Assembly: GCF_004403065.1 (NCBI RefSeq)
Contig: NZ_SOHA01000036.1
Location: 19,507 to 83,506 of the forward strand
From: Cryobacterium cryoconiti
GTDB lineage: Bacteria > Actinomycetota > Actinomycetes > Actinomycetales > Microbacteriaceae
Reading direction: 5' to 3'
Length of the DNA: 64,000 nt
Shown here: piece after piece, positions 52,393 through 61,200 of the stretch
Numbering within the stretch: position 1 is the first letter of the stretch
Layout of the letters: every line of letters starts with the position of its first letter
Program-made: the position numbers and the translations under genes
Notes under the pieces: generated by a model
Databases searched by the model: none
What the model was told of the DNA's origin: nothing
The model's input: the letters and a program-made list of their open reading frames with translations, nothing else

Positions 52393-52465
52393 CCGCGCAC
52401 ACCGACGCCGCCACTCATCACTCCACCGCACGACCAGGACAATCCGCAGCGCCGAAAAACGGCCT

Positions 52466-52640
52466 CTCGGGCATCCCTGGCCGTGCGTTGTCATTTAATC
52501 CGCGCCCACCAGCCCGCATGAGCGGGAAACCACGCGCCACCCACGCCGGAACGACGAATGGCCTCCGAAATCTCGGAGGCCATTCATTGTGGGACGAGTT
52601 CTTGGAACAGAATCAACCAGTTCTAAGAACAACCCCTGTG
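52466..52640. repeat. Composite repeat, copy C (adjacent to tRNA-Ser)
   Basis: A direct repeat of 46354-46529. The final 60 nt, containing a GTTCTTGGAAC / GTTCTAAGAAC hairpin, are 59/60 identical to copy B. It ends at the 3' CCA end of tRNA-Ser, where homology to copy B stops abruptly (ctgtgG versus ctgtgA). Together with copy B it frames a 5.9-kb accessory module, like attachment-site repeats of a tRNA-associated island. Confidence 0.7.
52556..52585. terminator. Hairpin downstream of tRNA-Ser (repeat copy C)
   Basis: GAATGGCCTCCGA pairs with TCGGAGGCCATTC (13 bp, loop aatc), about 54 nt past the tRNA 3' end, which fits a terminator for the tRNA transcript. Confidence 0.6.
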
Positions 52641-52728
52641 GCGGTACCGGTGGGATTTGAACCCACGGTGGAGTCTCCCCCACACAACTTTTCGAGAGTT
52701 GCACCTTCGGCCGCTCGGACACGGTACC
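52639..52728 (-). tRNA. tRNA-Ser (anticodon CGA)
   Basis: 90 nt including an encoded CCA. The acceptor arms GGTACCG and CGGTACC pair perfectly, with G73 as discriminator. The anticodon stem CAACT/AGTTG encloses CTCGAAA, giving anticodon CGA (codon UCG). A long variable arm (GGGGGAGACTCC) identifies a class II serine tRNA. The T-arm GTGGG TTCAAAT CCCAC is canonical. Confidence 0.97.
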
Positions 52729-52838
52729 GGGGGAGAGTTTAGTTGAAAGCGGGGGTCGTGCGCGAATCGCGCAGCGGACATCCGTGCGTGAGCAGGCCCT
52801 GAACCGCCCCTGACCGGCGGGAACCCAGCGCGGAGCGG

Positions 52839-52844
52839 TATTCT
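52839..52844 (+). promoter_or_regulatory. -10 box of a leaderless promoter (SGNH hydrolase gene)
   Basis: TATTCT ends 6 nt before the GTG at 52851 and no Shine-Dalgarno sequence is present. Confidence 0.45.
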
Positions 52845-52850
52845 CACCGG

Positions 52851-53792
52851 GTGATAACGACGAACCACAGCATCCGGACTCTCGCTCTGACGGCCGGGAG
52901 CCTGGCCACGGCGGCCGGGATCGGCGCCGCCGCCCTGGTCAACTACCGGGGCTTCCAGCGCCGCATCGCCGAGAGCTCGGTGATGCTCAACGAGACCCTC
53001 CCCGTGCACTCCCTCTGGTGGCGCACGCGCGCCAAAGACAAGGGCGAGCTGCTCTACGCCGTCATCGGCGACAGCGCCGCGCAGGGCATCGGGGCGAGTT
53101 CCCCGCATCGCGGCTATGTCGGAATCCTGACCGACCACATCCGTTTGACCACGGGCCGGTCGGTGCGCGTGGTGAACCTGAGCGTGTCGGGCGCGACCGT
53201 CGAGCTCGCCGTGCGCGACCAGCTGCCCAGATTCGTGAAGCTCACCCCCGACGTGGTCACGGTCGCGATCGGCGCCAACGACATCGCCCTCTGGGACGCC
53301 GCCGTGTTCGAGGCCGGCATCCGGCAGATCTTCCAGGCGCTGCCCCCGCACGCGCTGGTGGCCGACCTGCCCTGCTTCCACCTGCCCCGCAACGAACGGA
53401 TGGTCGCCGTCGCCAACCGCATCATCCGCCAGGTGGCCACGGAGCACCGGCTGACCGTGGTGCCGTTGCACGCCACGACGAAGCGGCTCGGGCTCCGCAG
53501 CGTCGCCACGCATGTCGCGGGCGACCTGTTCCACCCCAATAACCGCGGCTACCGGGCCTGGGCCGAGGCCTTCCTGCCGGCGCTGAGCTCTCATCTGGGG
53601 CGGGACCTCCACGCAGTCACCCTGACCGTGCCTGGCCACTCCGCCTCGCCCGCCGCTTCGGCCGCACCTGACGCTTCCGCCGCGCCTGACGCTTCCGCCG
53701 CGCCGGCCGACCTTCCCTCCCCCGAGCCGGAATCCGTGGCCTCACCGGCCGGCGCCACCTCCGCGACGGAGGGTGTCAGCGGCCCGAGCTAG
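52851..53792 (+). CDS. SGNH/GDSL hydrolase family protein
   Basis: 313 residues. After an N-terminal hydrophobic segment (LALTAGSLATAAGIGAAAL, signal anchor) the SGNH blocks follow: GDSAAQG (nucleophile Ser), the Gly in LSVSGATVELAV, GANDIALW (Asn) and DLFHPNNRGYRAW (Asp and His). The C-terminal 60 residues are an Ala/Ser/Pro-rich tail with a repeated ASAAPD unit. It is likely a membrane-anchored esterase or lipase; the substrate is unknown. The radA gene follows 9 nt after its stop. Confidence 0.88.
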   Translation: MITTNHSIRTLALTAGSLATAAGIGAAALVNYRGFQRRIAESSVMLNETLPVHSLWWRTRAKDKGELLYAVIGDSAAQGIGASSPHRGYVGILTDHIRLTTGRSVRVVNLSVSGATVELAVRDQLPRFVKLTPDVVTVAIGANDIALWDAAVFEAGIRQIFQALPPHALVADLPCFHLPRNERMVAVANRIIRQVATEHRLTVVPLHATTKRLGLRSVATHVAGDLFHPNNRGYRAWAEAFLPALSSHLGRDLHAVTLTVPGHSASPAASAAPDASAAPDASAAPADLPSPEPESVASPAGATSATEGVSGPS

Positions 53793-53801
53793 GCTCGCAG
53801 A

Positions 53802-55166
53802 ATGGCCAGACCCGTTTCCTCCTTCCGCTGCACCGAGTGTGGCTGGACCACCCTGAAGTGGGCAGGTCGCTGCGGCGAATGCCAGCAATGGGGAACCGTG
53901 GTCGACACCACCGAGAAGGCGAGCCTGGCCCGTGCCCTCAAGCCGGCCAGCGTCAGCGGCGCCGGCGTGGCCCGCCCGATCACGCACGTCGACACCACGG
54001 CCGTCTCGCACTGGCCCACCGGCATCGCCGAGTTCGACCGGGTGCTCGGCGGCGGCATCGTGCCGGGCTCGGTCATCCTGCTCAGCGGTGAGCCCGGCGT
54101 CGGCAAGTCGACGCTGCTGCTCGAGGTGGCCTCCAAGGCCGCGGCTGCCAAGTCCCGCGTGCTCTACGTCAGCGCCGAGGAGTCGGTCAGCCAGGTGCGC
54201 CTGCGGGCCGAGCGCACCGGCGCGCTGCAACCCGAGTTGTACATCGCGGCCGAAACCGATCTGGCCACCATTCTCGGCCAGATCGACGCCGTGCAGCCCA
54301 ACCTGGTCATCGTCGACTCGGTGCAGACGGTGGCCAGCTCGCTCTCCGACGGCCTCGCGGGCATGCCCAGCCAGGTGCGGGAGGTGGCCTCCACGCTGAT
54401 CCGGGTCGCGAAAGACCGCAACCTGCCCATCCTGCTCGTGGGCCACGTCACCAAAGACGGCTCGATCGCCGGGCCCCGGCTGCTCGAGCACCTCGTCGAC
54501 GTGGTGTGCCAGTTCGAGGGCGACCGGCAGACGGCCCTGCGCTTCGTGCGGGCGCTCAAGAACCGGTTCGGCTCGACCGATGAGGTGGGCTGCTTCGAGA
54601 TGACCGGCGACGGCATCGCCGAGGTTCCCGACCCCAGCGCCCTGTTCCTCAGCCGCGGCTCCACCCCCGTGTCCGGCACGTGCGTCACGGTGGCGCTCGA
54701 GGGCCGCCGGGCGATGCCGGTCGAAGTGCAGGCGCTCGTGATCAAGACCCAGGCCCCGAACCCCCGCCGCGTCACCAACGGGGTCGACAGCTCCCGAGTG
54801 GCCATGCTCCTCGCGGTACTCGAGCGCCGGGCGAGCCTGTCAGGGCTGGGCAGCATGGATGTCTACGTGTCGACGGTGGGCGGCATCCGTCTGACCGAGC
54901 CGGCCGCCGACCTCGCCATCGCCCTCGCCATCGCGTCGGCCTTCAAGGACCAACCCATCGCCCAGGGCGCCGTGGCCTTCGGTGAGATCAGCCTTGCCGG
55001 GGAGGTGCGGTCGGTGTCGGCGGCGAAGCTGCGCGCGGCCGAGGCCGCACGGCTCGGGTTCACCATCCGGATCGATGCCCAGGCCGGGGCGATCGGCACC
55101 GCGGTGGCCGCGGCGATGGCGACCGGTCAGTCCGCACGGGACGCCGAGCTCGACCGGGCGTTCTAG
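53802..55166 (+). CDS. radA: DNA repair protein RadA
   Basis: 454 residues. It has the N-terminal C4 zinc finger (Cys10, Cys13, Cys24, Cys27), Walker A GEPGVGKST (96-104), the RadA-specific LKNRFGSTDEVG (KNRFG) motif and a C-terminal Lon-protease-like domain (GSMDVYVSTVGGIRLTEPAADLAIALAIASA, AFGEISLAGEVRSV). The length is normal for the family. RadA is a DnaB-like helicase that promotes branch migration in recombinational repair. Confidence 0.97.
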   Translation: MARPVSSFRCTECGWTTLKWAGRCGECQQWGTVVDTTEKASLARALKPASVSGAGVARPITHVDTTAVSHWPTGIAEFDRVLGGGIVPGSVILLSGEPGVGKSTLLLEVASKAAAAKSRVLYVSAEESVSQVRLRAERTGALQPELYIAAETDLATILGQIDAVQPNLVIVDSVQTVASSLSDGLAGMPSQVREVASTLIRVAKDRNLPILLVGHVTKDGSIAGPRLLEHLVDVVCQFEGDRQTALRFVRALKNRFGSTDEVGCFEMTGDGIAEVPDPSALFLSRGSTPVSGTCVTVALEGRRAMPVEVQALVIKTQAPNPRRVTNGVDSSRVAMLLAVLERRASLSGLGSMDVYVSTVGGIRLTEPAADLAIALAIASAFKDQPIAQGAVAFGEISLAGEVRSVSAAKLRAAEAARLGFTIRIDAQAGAIGTAVAAAMATGQSARDAELDRAF

Positions 55167-55181
55167 GGTCGGTCTCGACAA

Positions 55182-55243
55182 GCTCGACCACCGCGGCGCT
55201 CGACCACCGCGGGCTCGACCACCGCGGCGCTCGACCACCAGGG
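55182..55243. repeat. Four tandem 15/16-bp GC-rich units
   Basis: Units of GCTCGACCACCGCGG(C) start at 55182, 55198, 55213 and 55229 (the last one altered). The block begins with GGTCTCGACAAGCTCGACCACCG, a motif that recurs at 57516-57540 with small changes. It fills the gap between the radA stop and the GGDEF gene stop. Confidence 0.7.
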
Positions 55244-55250
55244 CTGACGG

Positions 55251-56846
55251 TCAGCGGGCCTCGAGCAGGTCCGGCACCGGGGCCGGCGTTGAGACGACGG
55301 CCGCGTGCACGACCCGGTTGCGACCGTCGCGCTTGGCCACGTACAGGCGCACATCCGCCGCCCGCAGCAGGTCGGAGCTCTGCTGTCCGTCGGCCGGAGC
55401 GAGGGCCACTCCGATGCTCGCGGTCACCGGCAGACTGCCGGTGATCGGAGACCAGTCGTGATCCGCAATCGCCCGGCACACCGCTTCGAAGTGCAATTGG
55501 GCTTCGCCGGCTTCCAAGCCGGGCAGCGCCAGCAGGAATTCCTCCCCGCCGAGGCGCGCGGCGATGCCGTCGGTCACGGATGCCGCGGCGTCGATCAGCA
55601 GACGACCGACCTCCCGCAGCACGCTGTCGCCGACCTCGTGCGACAGGGTGTCGTTGATGCGTTTGAAATGGTCCAGGTCGACCATCGCGATGGCCAGGGT
55701 CGGCCCGCCCTCGCGCATCCGGAGCAGCGCGACGCCGAGGCGCTCGTCGACGAACCGGCGATTGTGCAGTCCGGTGAGCGGGTCGCGCTCGGCCAGCTCC
55801 CGGTAGCGCTCGCTCTCCCGGCGGGCCTCGGCCGTCTGGAATACAGCCTCCAGGATGCGGCCGCGGGACTTGTCCTCGCTGGCGCCGAGCGCCTCGGACT
55901 GCTCGTGGAAATCCCTATACGCCTCGAACGCCGCACGAAAATCCCCGTTCGCAGCATGAATCTCGGCCTGTTCCCTGGCCGCTTCCGTCGACCAGCGGAT
56001 CAATCCGTGGCGCTGCGACAGGTCCCGGCACCGATCGATCACAGTCTGCGCCTGCTCGAGCTTGCCCTGTGTGCGGTAGATCTCGGCCAGGGTGACCAGG
56101 GCCGCCGTCGAGCCGTCGGGGTGGAGGTCGCCCACGGCCGGGTCCATCGCCGGCAGGAGTTTCTGCTCCGCCTCGTCCAGCCGACCTGCCGTGAGATAGA
56201 CGCGCGCGACGGTGTCGAGGGCGTACATGCCGATCTGGCGGTCCCCCACCTCGGACAGGCAGATCAGCTGTTCCACGGCCGCGAGGGCCTCGGCCTGATT
56301 GTGGGCCAGGTACTCGGTGTAGGCGAGATTGTTGAGGATGTTGTAGCGAATCATGGTCTCAGGGTCGTCAATGACGAGACGGAGGGCGTCGGCGTAGCGG
56401 CGCCGGGCCTCGTCGAGGGACCCGGCCGAGCCCAGCGCGTCAGCCAGGCACTTGCGAGCGGCCGCGCGCATGAGCGGAACCTCTGAGTCCTCGAGCAGGT
56501 CGTTCGCGGCGACGGCGTGTTCCAGGGCCAGGGCCCGGTCGCCCACCAACTCGAAAATCGACCCCAGCACGTCGTGACAACGCGATTGCAGGGCGAGCTC
56601 GCCGTGCTGCTCCGCCCAACTCAGGATCTCCTGCACCTCGACAGCGCTCTGACTCGGGTCTCCGCGATCCATGCGCACGGCCGCGACGACAACCCGCAAT
56701 CGACGTGCGGTGGCACCGTGCTCCCCGTCACCCAGTTCGGCGAGCCAGGCCTCGGCGGATTCGAGGGCCACATTACGGTCGATCCAGAATTGACGTTCGA
56801 CGCGCGCCAAGCGCACGTCGGTCGGATCTGCCTGAGTCCCCGCCAT
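55251..56846 (-). CDS. TPR-repeat diguanylate cyclase (GGDEF)
   Basis: 531 residues. Residues about 25-340 are helical repeats of TPR type (for example RCHDVLGSIFELVGDRALALEHAVAANDL, RKCLADALGSAGSLDEARRRYADAL, VTLAEIYRTQGKLEQAQTVIDRC). A coiled linker (EAVFQTAEARRESERYRELAERDPLTGLHNRR) leads into a GGDEF domain (about 365-515) with the active motif RLGGEEF. It should make c-di-GMP in the cytoplasm under control of a TPR-binding partner. No membrane segment is present. Confidence 0.92.
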   Translation of the reverse strand: MAGTQADPTDVRLARVERQFWIDRNVALESAEAWLAELGDGEHGATARRLRVVVAAVRMDRGDPSQSAVEVQEILSWAEQHGELALQSRCHDVLGSIFELVGDRALALEHAVAANDLLEDSEVPLMRAAARKCLADALGSAGSLDEARRRYADALRLVIDDPETMIRYNILNNLAYTEYLAHNQAEALAAVEQLICLSEVGDRQIGMYALDTVARVYLTAGRLDEAEQKLLPAMDPAVGDLHPDGSTAALVTLAEIYRTQGKLEQAQTVIDRCRDLSQRHGLIRWSTEAAREQAEIHAANGDFRAAFEAYRDFHEQSEALGASEDKSRGRILEAVFQTAEARRESERYRELAERDPLTGLHNRRFVDERLGVALLRMREGGPTLAIAMVDLDHFKRINDTLSHEVGDSVLREVGRLLIDAAASVTDGIAARLGGEEFLLALPGLEAGEAQLHFEAVCRAIADHDWSPITGSLPVTASIGVALAPADGQQSSDLLRAADVRLYVAKRDGRNRVVHAAVVSTPAPVPDLLEAR

Positions 56847-57013
56847 TGCGACCTGCTCCCTGACAGGCCGAATGCTGACCGTGAAAAGTCCGTCGGATAC
56901 CGCTCACAGAGCGGGCCGAACACTGTCTAGCGTCAGCCTAGCGCCAGCCTGCCGCCACACCGCGTCGCCGCAGACCCCCAGCATGAGGGGGCAGAATCAG
57001 GTGCTGCGGCCGG

Positions 57014-57439
57014 TTATCGCCCGGCTTCGGTCCCGTCGGCAAGTTCCTCGCCGGGAAGCGGTCCGAGAGCACGCATCAGGTCCGCCGGAGCAGCCTGCAT
57101 CACGTGCGGGCCGGCAACGTCGAAGAACACCATCTCGAGCACATTCTGGTGCACCGTGAGGAACTCGCGAAGCCACTGGGCATCACCGATCATGAACCGC
57201 TGATCGACCTCGTCGGGAATCATGCTGGCGTAGTTCTCGGCAGAGGAGAAGAGCAGCAGCGTGCGCCGGTCGGTACCCTCCCGGCCGAACACGCGCACCT
57301 GCTCCGCCTGGCCGTTCACGACCAGTTGGGGCACGATGATCACGTCATTGCGGAGGGCGTAGGCCACGGCCACCACGTCCTGCGCGGCCAGGGCCGCGGC
57401 GAGGGCGGGGGAATTCGTCGGTGGAGTCTCGTCAGTCAC
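57014..57439 (-). CDS. SseB N-terminal-domain-like protein
   Basis: 141 residues. The segment VAYALRNDVIIVPQLVVNG, RTLLLFSSAENYASMI and VLEMVFFDVAGPHVMQAAPADLMRAL resembles the SseB N-terminal domain found in actinobacterial proteins of unknown function, often tied to enhanced-serine-sensitivity or secretion loci. It is cytoplasmic, and no partner is visible here. Confidence 0.7.
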   Translation of the reverse strand: MTDETPPTNSPALAAALAAQDVVAVAYALRNDVIIVPQLVVNGQAEQVRVFGREGTDRRTLLLFSSAENYASMIPDEVDQRFMIGDAQWLREFLTVHQNVLEMVFFDVAGPHVMQAAPADLMRALGPLPGEELADGTEAGR

Positions 57440-57515
57440 GGCATCTATTCAATCAGTTGGGTCAACGGGGCCTCGACGAATTCGAGCCGTGGAGACCTGC
57501 CGTGAGCGAACGGGC

Positions 57516-57558
57516 GGGTCTCGACAGGCTCGACCACCGAAACGGGCTCGACGACCGA
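57516..57558. repeat. Dispersed GGTCTCGACA-GCTCGACCACCG element
   Basis: A copy of the same motif that starts the tandem block at 55171, followed by a diverged half copy (GGGCTCGACGACCGACGG). It lies between the genes ending at 57439 and 57563. Such elements appear in several intergenic spaces of related genomes (recalled, not checked). Confidence 0.5.
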
Positions 57559-57562
57559 CGGG

Positions 57563-58201
57563 TCAGGAGAGCAGGAACTGCTTCGGAGTGGCCGCCTCGA
57601 CGCCGCCGATGGACACGCTCAGGTTGTACGCCGCTCCCCCGGCCGGTGCGGCCTCACGGCTGGCTTCGCCGCAGGTCTCCGGGCTCGACCGGGTGCGGTC
57701 CCAGGCGATCGGCGCCCCCGAACTCAGCGGCTTCCCGGGCGTCAGAGTGACGTCCGCGTCGGCCGGATCCTGCTGGCAGTCGGTCGATGTCCAGTAGACG
57801 TCCGCGCCGCTCGACACCGTGAAGACCTGAGTCGAAGTGCCGGCATTCAGCACACAGGGTTCCGTGCCGATATTGGTGACGCTCAGGGAGAGCAGGGGCT
57901 CCGCTCCCGGCTCGTACGTGACCGCGTCGGTGATGGCCTCGACCTGAACGGATGCCGGGTCGCACGCGGCCGGGCCGGCCGCCGGGTCAGGGGCTGCGGC
58001 ATCCGCCGCTGTTGCCGGAGCCGTGGCCGATGAGGTCGGCGTGCTGCCCGGCCCGCCGTTGCCGGCGGCCGGGCGCACGATGAACGAGACGACCAGGATG
58101 AGGAGGGCAAGCACGAGGAGCAGGCCCAGGCCCACCACAAGACGACGGCGCCAGTACACCGTGCTGGACTGGGGGCCGACTGGATGTTTGATCGTCGACA
58201 T
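57563..58201 (-). CDS. Membrane-anchored extracellular protein, unknown
   Basis: 212 residues with one N-terminal membrane helix (RLVVGLGLLLVLALLILVVSFIV, about 20-42), then a Gly/Thr/Ala-rich linker and an extracellular domain with four Cys (AACDPAS, TEPCVLNAG, STDCQQDP, PETCGEAS), probably two disulfides. A DUF4232-like beta-sandwich is possible (LSLSVTNIGTEPCVLNAGTSTQVFTV). The partner and function are unknown. Confidence 0.75.
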   Translation of the reverse strand: MSTIKHPVGPQSSTVYWRRRLVVGLGLLLVLALLILVVSFIVRPAAGNGGPGSTPTSSATAPATAADAAAPDPAAGPAACDPASVQVEAITDAVTYEPGAEPLLSLSVTNIGTEPCVLNAGTSTQVFTVSSGADVYWTSTDCQQDPADADVTLTPGKPLSSGAPIAWDRTRSSPETCGEASREAAPAGGAAYNLSVSIGGVEAATPKQFLLS

Positions 58202-58255
58202 GACCCAAGGCTAGCGAGGTATACCGGCGCCGCCGGCACTACTGTGCGTGTCGGT

Positions 58256-61200
58256 TTACGATTCCCCGAATCCCACGCGGCGACGCCGCGCCAGCAGCAA
58301 TCCGCCGAGCAGCAGCATCAGAGTGCCGCCCGCGACGAGAGGCGCGAGCTCGACTCCGGTTCGCGCCAGGCCGCCGCCCATGCTCGAACCCGAGCCGGCG
58401 TTGGCGGACGTGCCGGGCGTCGTCGTGGTCGGCGGCGTGGTCGGCGTGATCGCCGCGGCGAGCACCTCGATCTCGGTCCAGCCGATCACGCCTCCGGCGG
58501 CATCCTGCACGACGAGGCGGGACATACCCGCCGTGGCGTCGGCCGGAACCACGGTGGTCACCTGGCCCTGAGCGTTGGCGCGAAGCCAGCCGCCCAGGCT
58601 CGTGCCGTCGAGCGAGACCCAGACGTACTGTCCGGCGAACTTCTCACCCACGGTGACCGTGATCGGGTCGCCGGCGTTGTAGACGGCCTTGTCGGTCGTG
58701 ACGACGTTTTCCAGATCGGCGTCGACGTCGCCCACGCGGGCCGGGGCATCCGTCGGCGCGATCGGAGCGTTGACGTCGATGGCAACCCGCACAATGGTGC
58801 CGGATTCCTTCGCCGTCAGCTCGAGCACGCTGTCGGCCGGTGCGTCGAGCGGCACCGTGAAGGTGACGACCGACGAACCGTTGGCATCAACGGATGCCGT
58901 GCCCAGCACCGCCGTGCTGCCCGGCCAGAGCAGGGTCAGCTCGGTGTTCTTCGGGGCCCCGAGCGAAGTCAGGTTAAGGCTGGACACCGTGAGGGTGACC
59001 GAGTCTCCGGGGTTGACGGCCGTGGCCGGCACTCCCGTGACACTGGCCTGGCGGGCCGCGAACGACGGCGTGACCGGGCTGTTGGCCGTGAGGTAGGAGA
59101 TCCAGGCGTCCCGGTCGACGAGACCGGAGTCGCGCGTGCCCGTTCCGTTCTTGAACTCCCGGAAGTTGTCGCCGCCGGTGAGCAGGAAGTTGAACGAACC
59201 GATTCGGTAGGAGCGCGCCGGGTCGATGGCCGAACCATCGATCCAGATGCCCGTCACGCGGTCACCCTCGGCCCGGCTCGCGTCGAACGTGTAGTTCACG
59301 TTGTCGGAGAGACCCAGCTGCAGGAACGGACGGGACGGCACGGTGCCGTCGGCGTTGCGCTGCCACTGCTGTTCCAGAACGGTCTTGAACTGCGCGCCGG
59401 TGAGGCTCGTGGTCCAGAGGTTGTTCAGGAACGGCAGCACCGCGTTGGCCTCGGCGTAGGTGACCACGCCGTCAGGTGAGTAGACCAGCTCGGCGCGCAT
59501 GCCGCCCGGGTTGACCACGCCGATTTCGGCGCCGCCCTTGAGCGGGTCGGAGAGCGATTCGCGCAGCGAGTTGGCCACCAGGGTGCCCATCGCCGACGGT
59601 GCGCCCCGGTTCTCGACGCACGGTGCGACGCCGCCGAGGCAGGCACGCGTCACGTCAGCCGTGACCTTGCCGATCGACTGATTGCCGATGACTGCGGCCT
59701 CGGCGAGTGCGGCATCCGTGATCGTCTTCACAGTGGCGACCCGCGCGTAGGCGGCGGTCAACGCGGAGTCGGCTACCTTCGTGCGCGGGACGTTCCGGTT
59801 CTCCACAGTGGTGGTGGCCCCGGTGGCACGGTCGTAGTTGAGCACGACCTGGCCGATGAATTCGCCGTAGCTGCCGGTCTGGAGCACCGGGCGGGTGACG
59901 CCGGCCGCGGCGCCGGGAACCTGAGCGTCCCAGGCGTACAGCTTGTGCGTGTGGCCGGTGAAAATGGCGTCGACCTTCGCTGAGGTCTGCGTCACGATCT
60001 TGGCGAAGGCACTGTCGGTGAGGGCGAGCTCCTGCTCGAGCGTGGCCTTCTCAACCGTTCCCGCGCCGGCACCCTCGTGATATTCGGCGATCAACACGTC
60101 GGCTTCGCCGTTTTCCACGATTCCGTCGGACAGCTGGGCCGCGACCCGGTTGACCGCGGCGACCGGGTCACCGAAGGTGAGGCTGGCGATCCCGTTCGGG
60201 GACACCAGACTCGGGGTCTCCTGCGTGACGGCGCCGATGATGCCGACCGTGACACCGTCGACCTCGAAGAGGGCGTATTCCTTCATCGCCGGGGTCGTCG
60301 TGCCGAGCTTGTAGACGTTGGCTCCGAGGTACTCGAAGTTGGCCCTGTCAGCGACGCGCCCGTTCAGGTCCGCGAACCCCTGGTCGAACTCGTGGTTGCC
60401 CACGGCCGAGGTCTTGAGATCCAGGGCGTTCAGCACGTCGATGGTCGGCCTGTCCTGCTGCGACGCCGAGGCGAACAGAGAGGCGCCGATGTTGTCACCG
60501 TCGGAGAGGAACAGCGTTGCCGCGTCACCATACTCCGCGCGGAGCTGCTCGATCGTGCCGGCGAACTTCACCGTGTTGGCATCGATGCGACCGTGGAAGT
60601 CGTTGATGTTCAGCAGGTTGATGTCGACGCTGCTGGACAGCTTCAATCCGACGATGGCCGGGTCGTGGTCGGAGGAGCGGAAGGCGTCGGCCGCGTAGAA
60701 GTCGGTGACGTTGTTGTTGTACCGGCTGTACTCGAGGGCGACGGACTCGACCGAGTTGATGTTCCAGACGTCCACATCGGTGACCGCGGCGTTGGCCTCG
60801 GGCGATGCGAACACGTGGTCGAGTGAGCCGACCGTGCCGCCGAAGGCGTAGGTGTATTCGCCGCTCTTGGCTTCCTGGCTGAGGTAACCCGCGTCGGTGA
60901 TGACCTTGATCGGGTCTTCCTGGTCGTAGGCGTTGAAGTCGCCGGTGAGCAGCACGCGGGCGATGCCGGTGCTCTTCTTGATGGTGGCGGCGAACCCGAC
61001 GAGGGCGGTGGCCTGCTCCACACGGGACAGGTTCGAGGCTCCCTGGCCGTCGCCCTGATCGGCGTTGACGCCGCTTCCGGACCCCTTGGACTTGAAGTGG
61101 TTGGCGATGGCGACGAAGCTGCTTCCGGTGTCTCCGACCAGCTGGAAGGCCTGGGCGAGCGGCTGGCGAGCGTTGGCGAACGCGACGTTGTCGAAGATGA

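Noticed and set aside
52495..52722. A small minus-strand protein covering the tRNA-Ser and its downstream repeat (and a similar frame at 46321-46860)
   Set aside because: The frame reads through the tRNA itself. The similarity between the two frames follows from the DNA repeat and not from protein conservation.
55182..55243. Tandem repeats as a CRISPR array
   Set aside because: Units are contiguous with no unique spacers, and there are no cas genes in the window.
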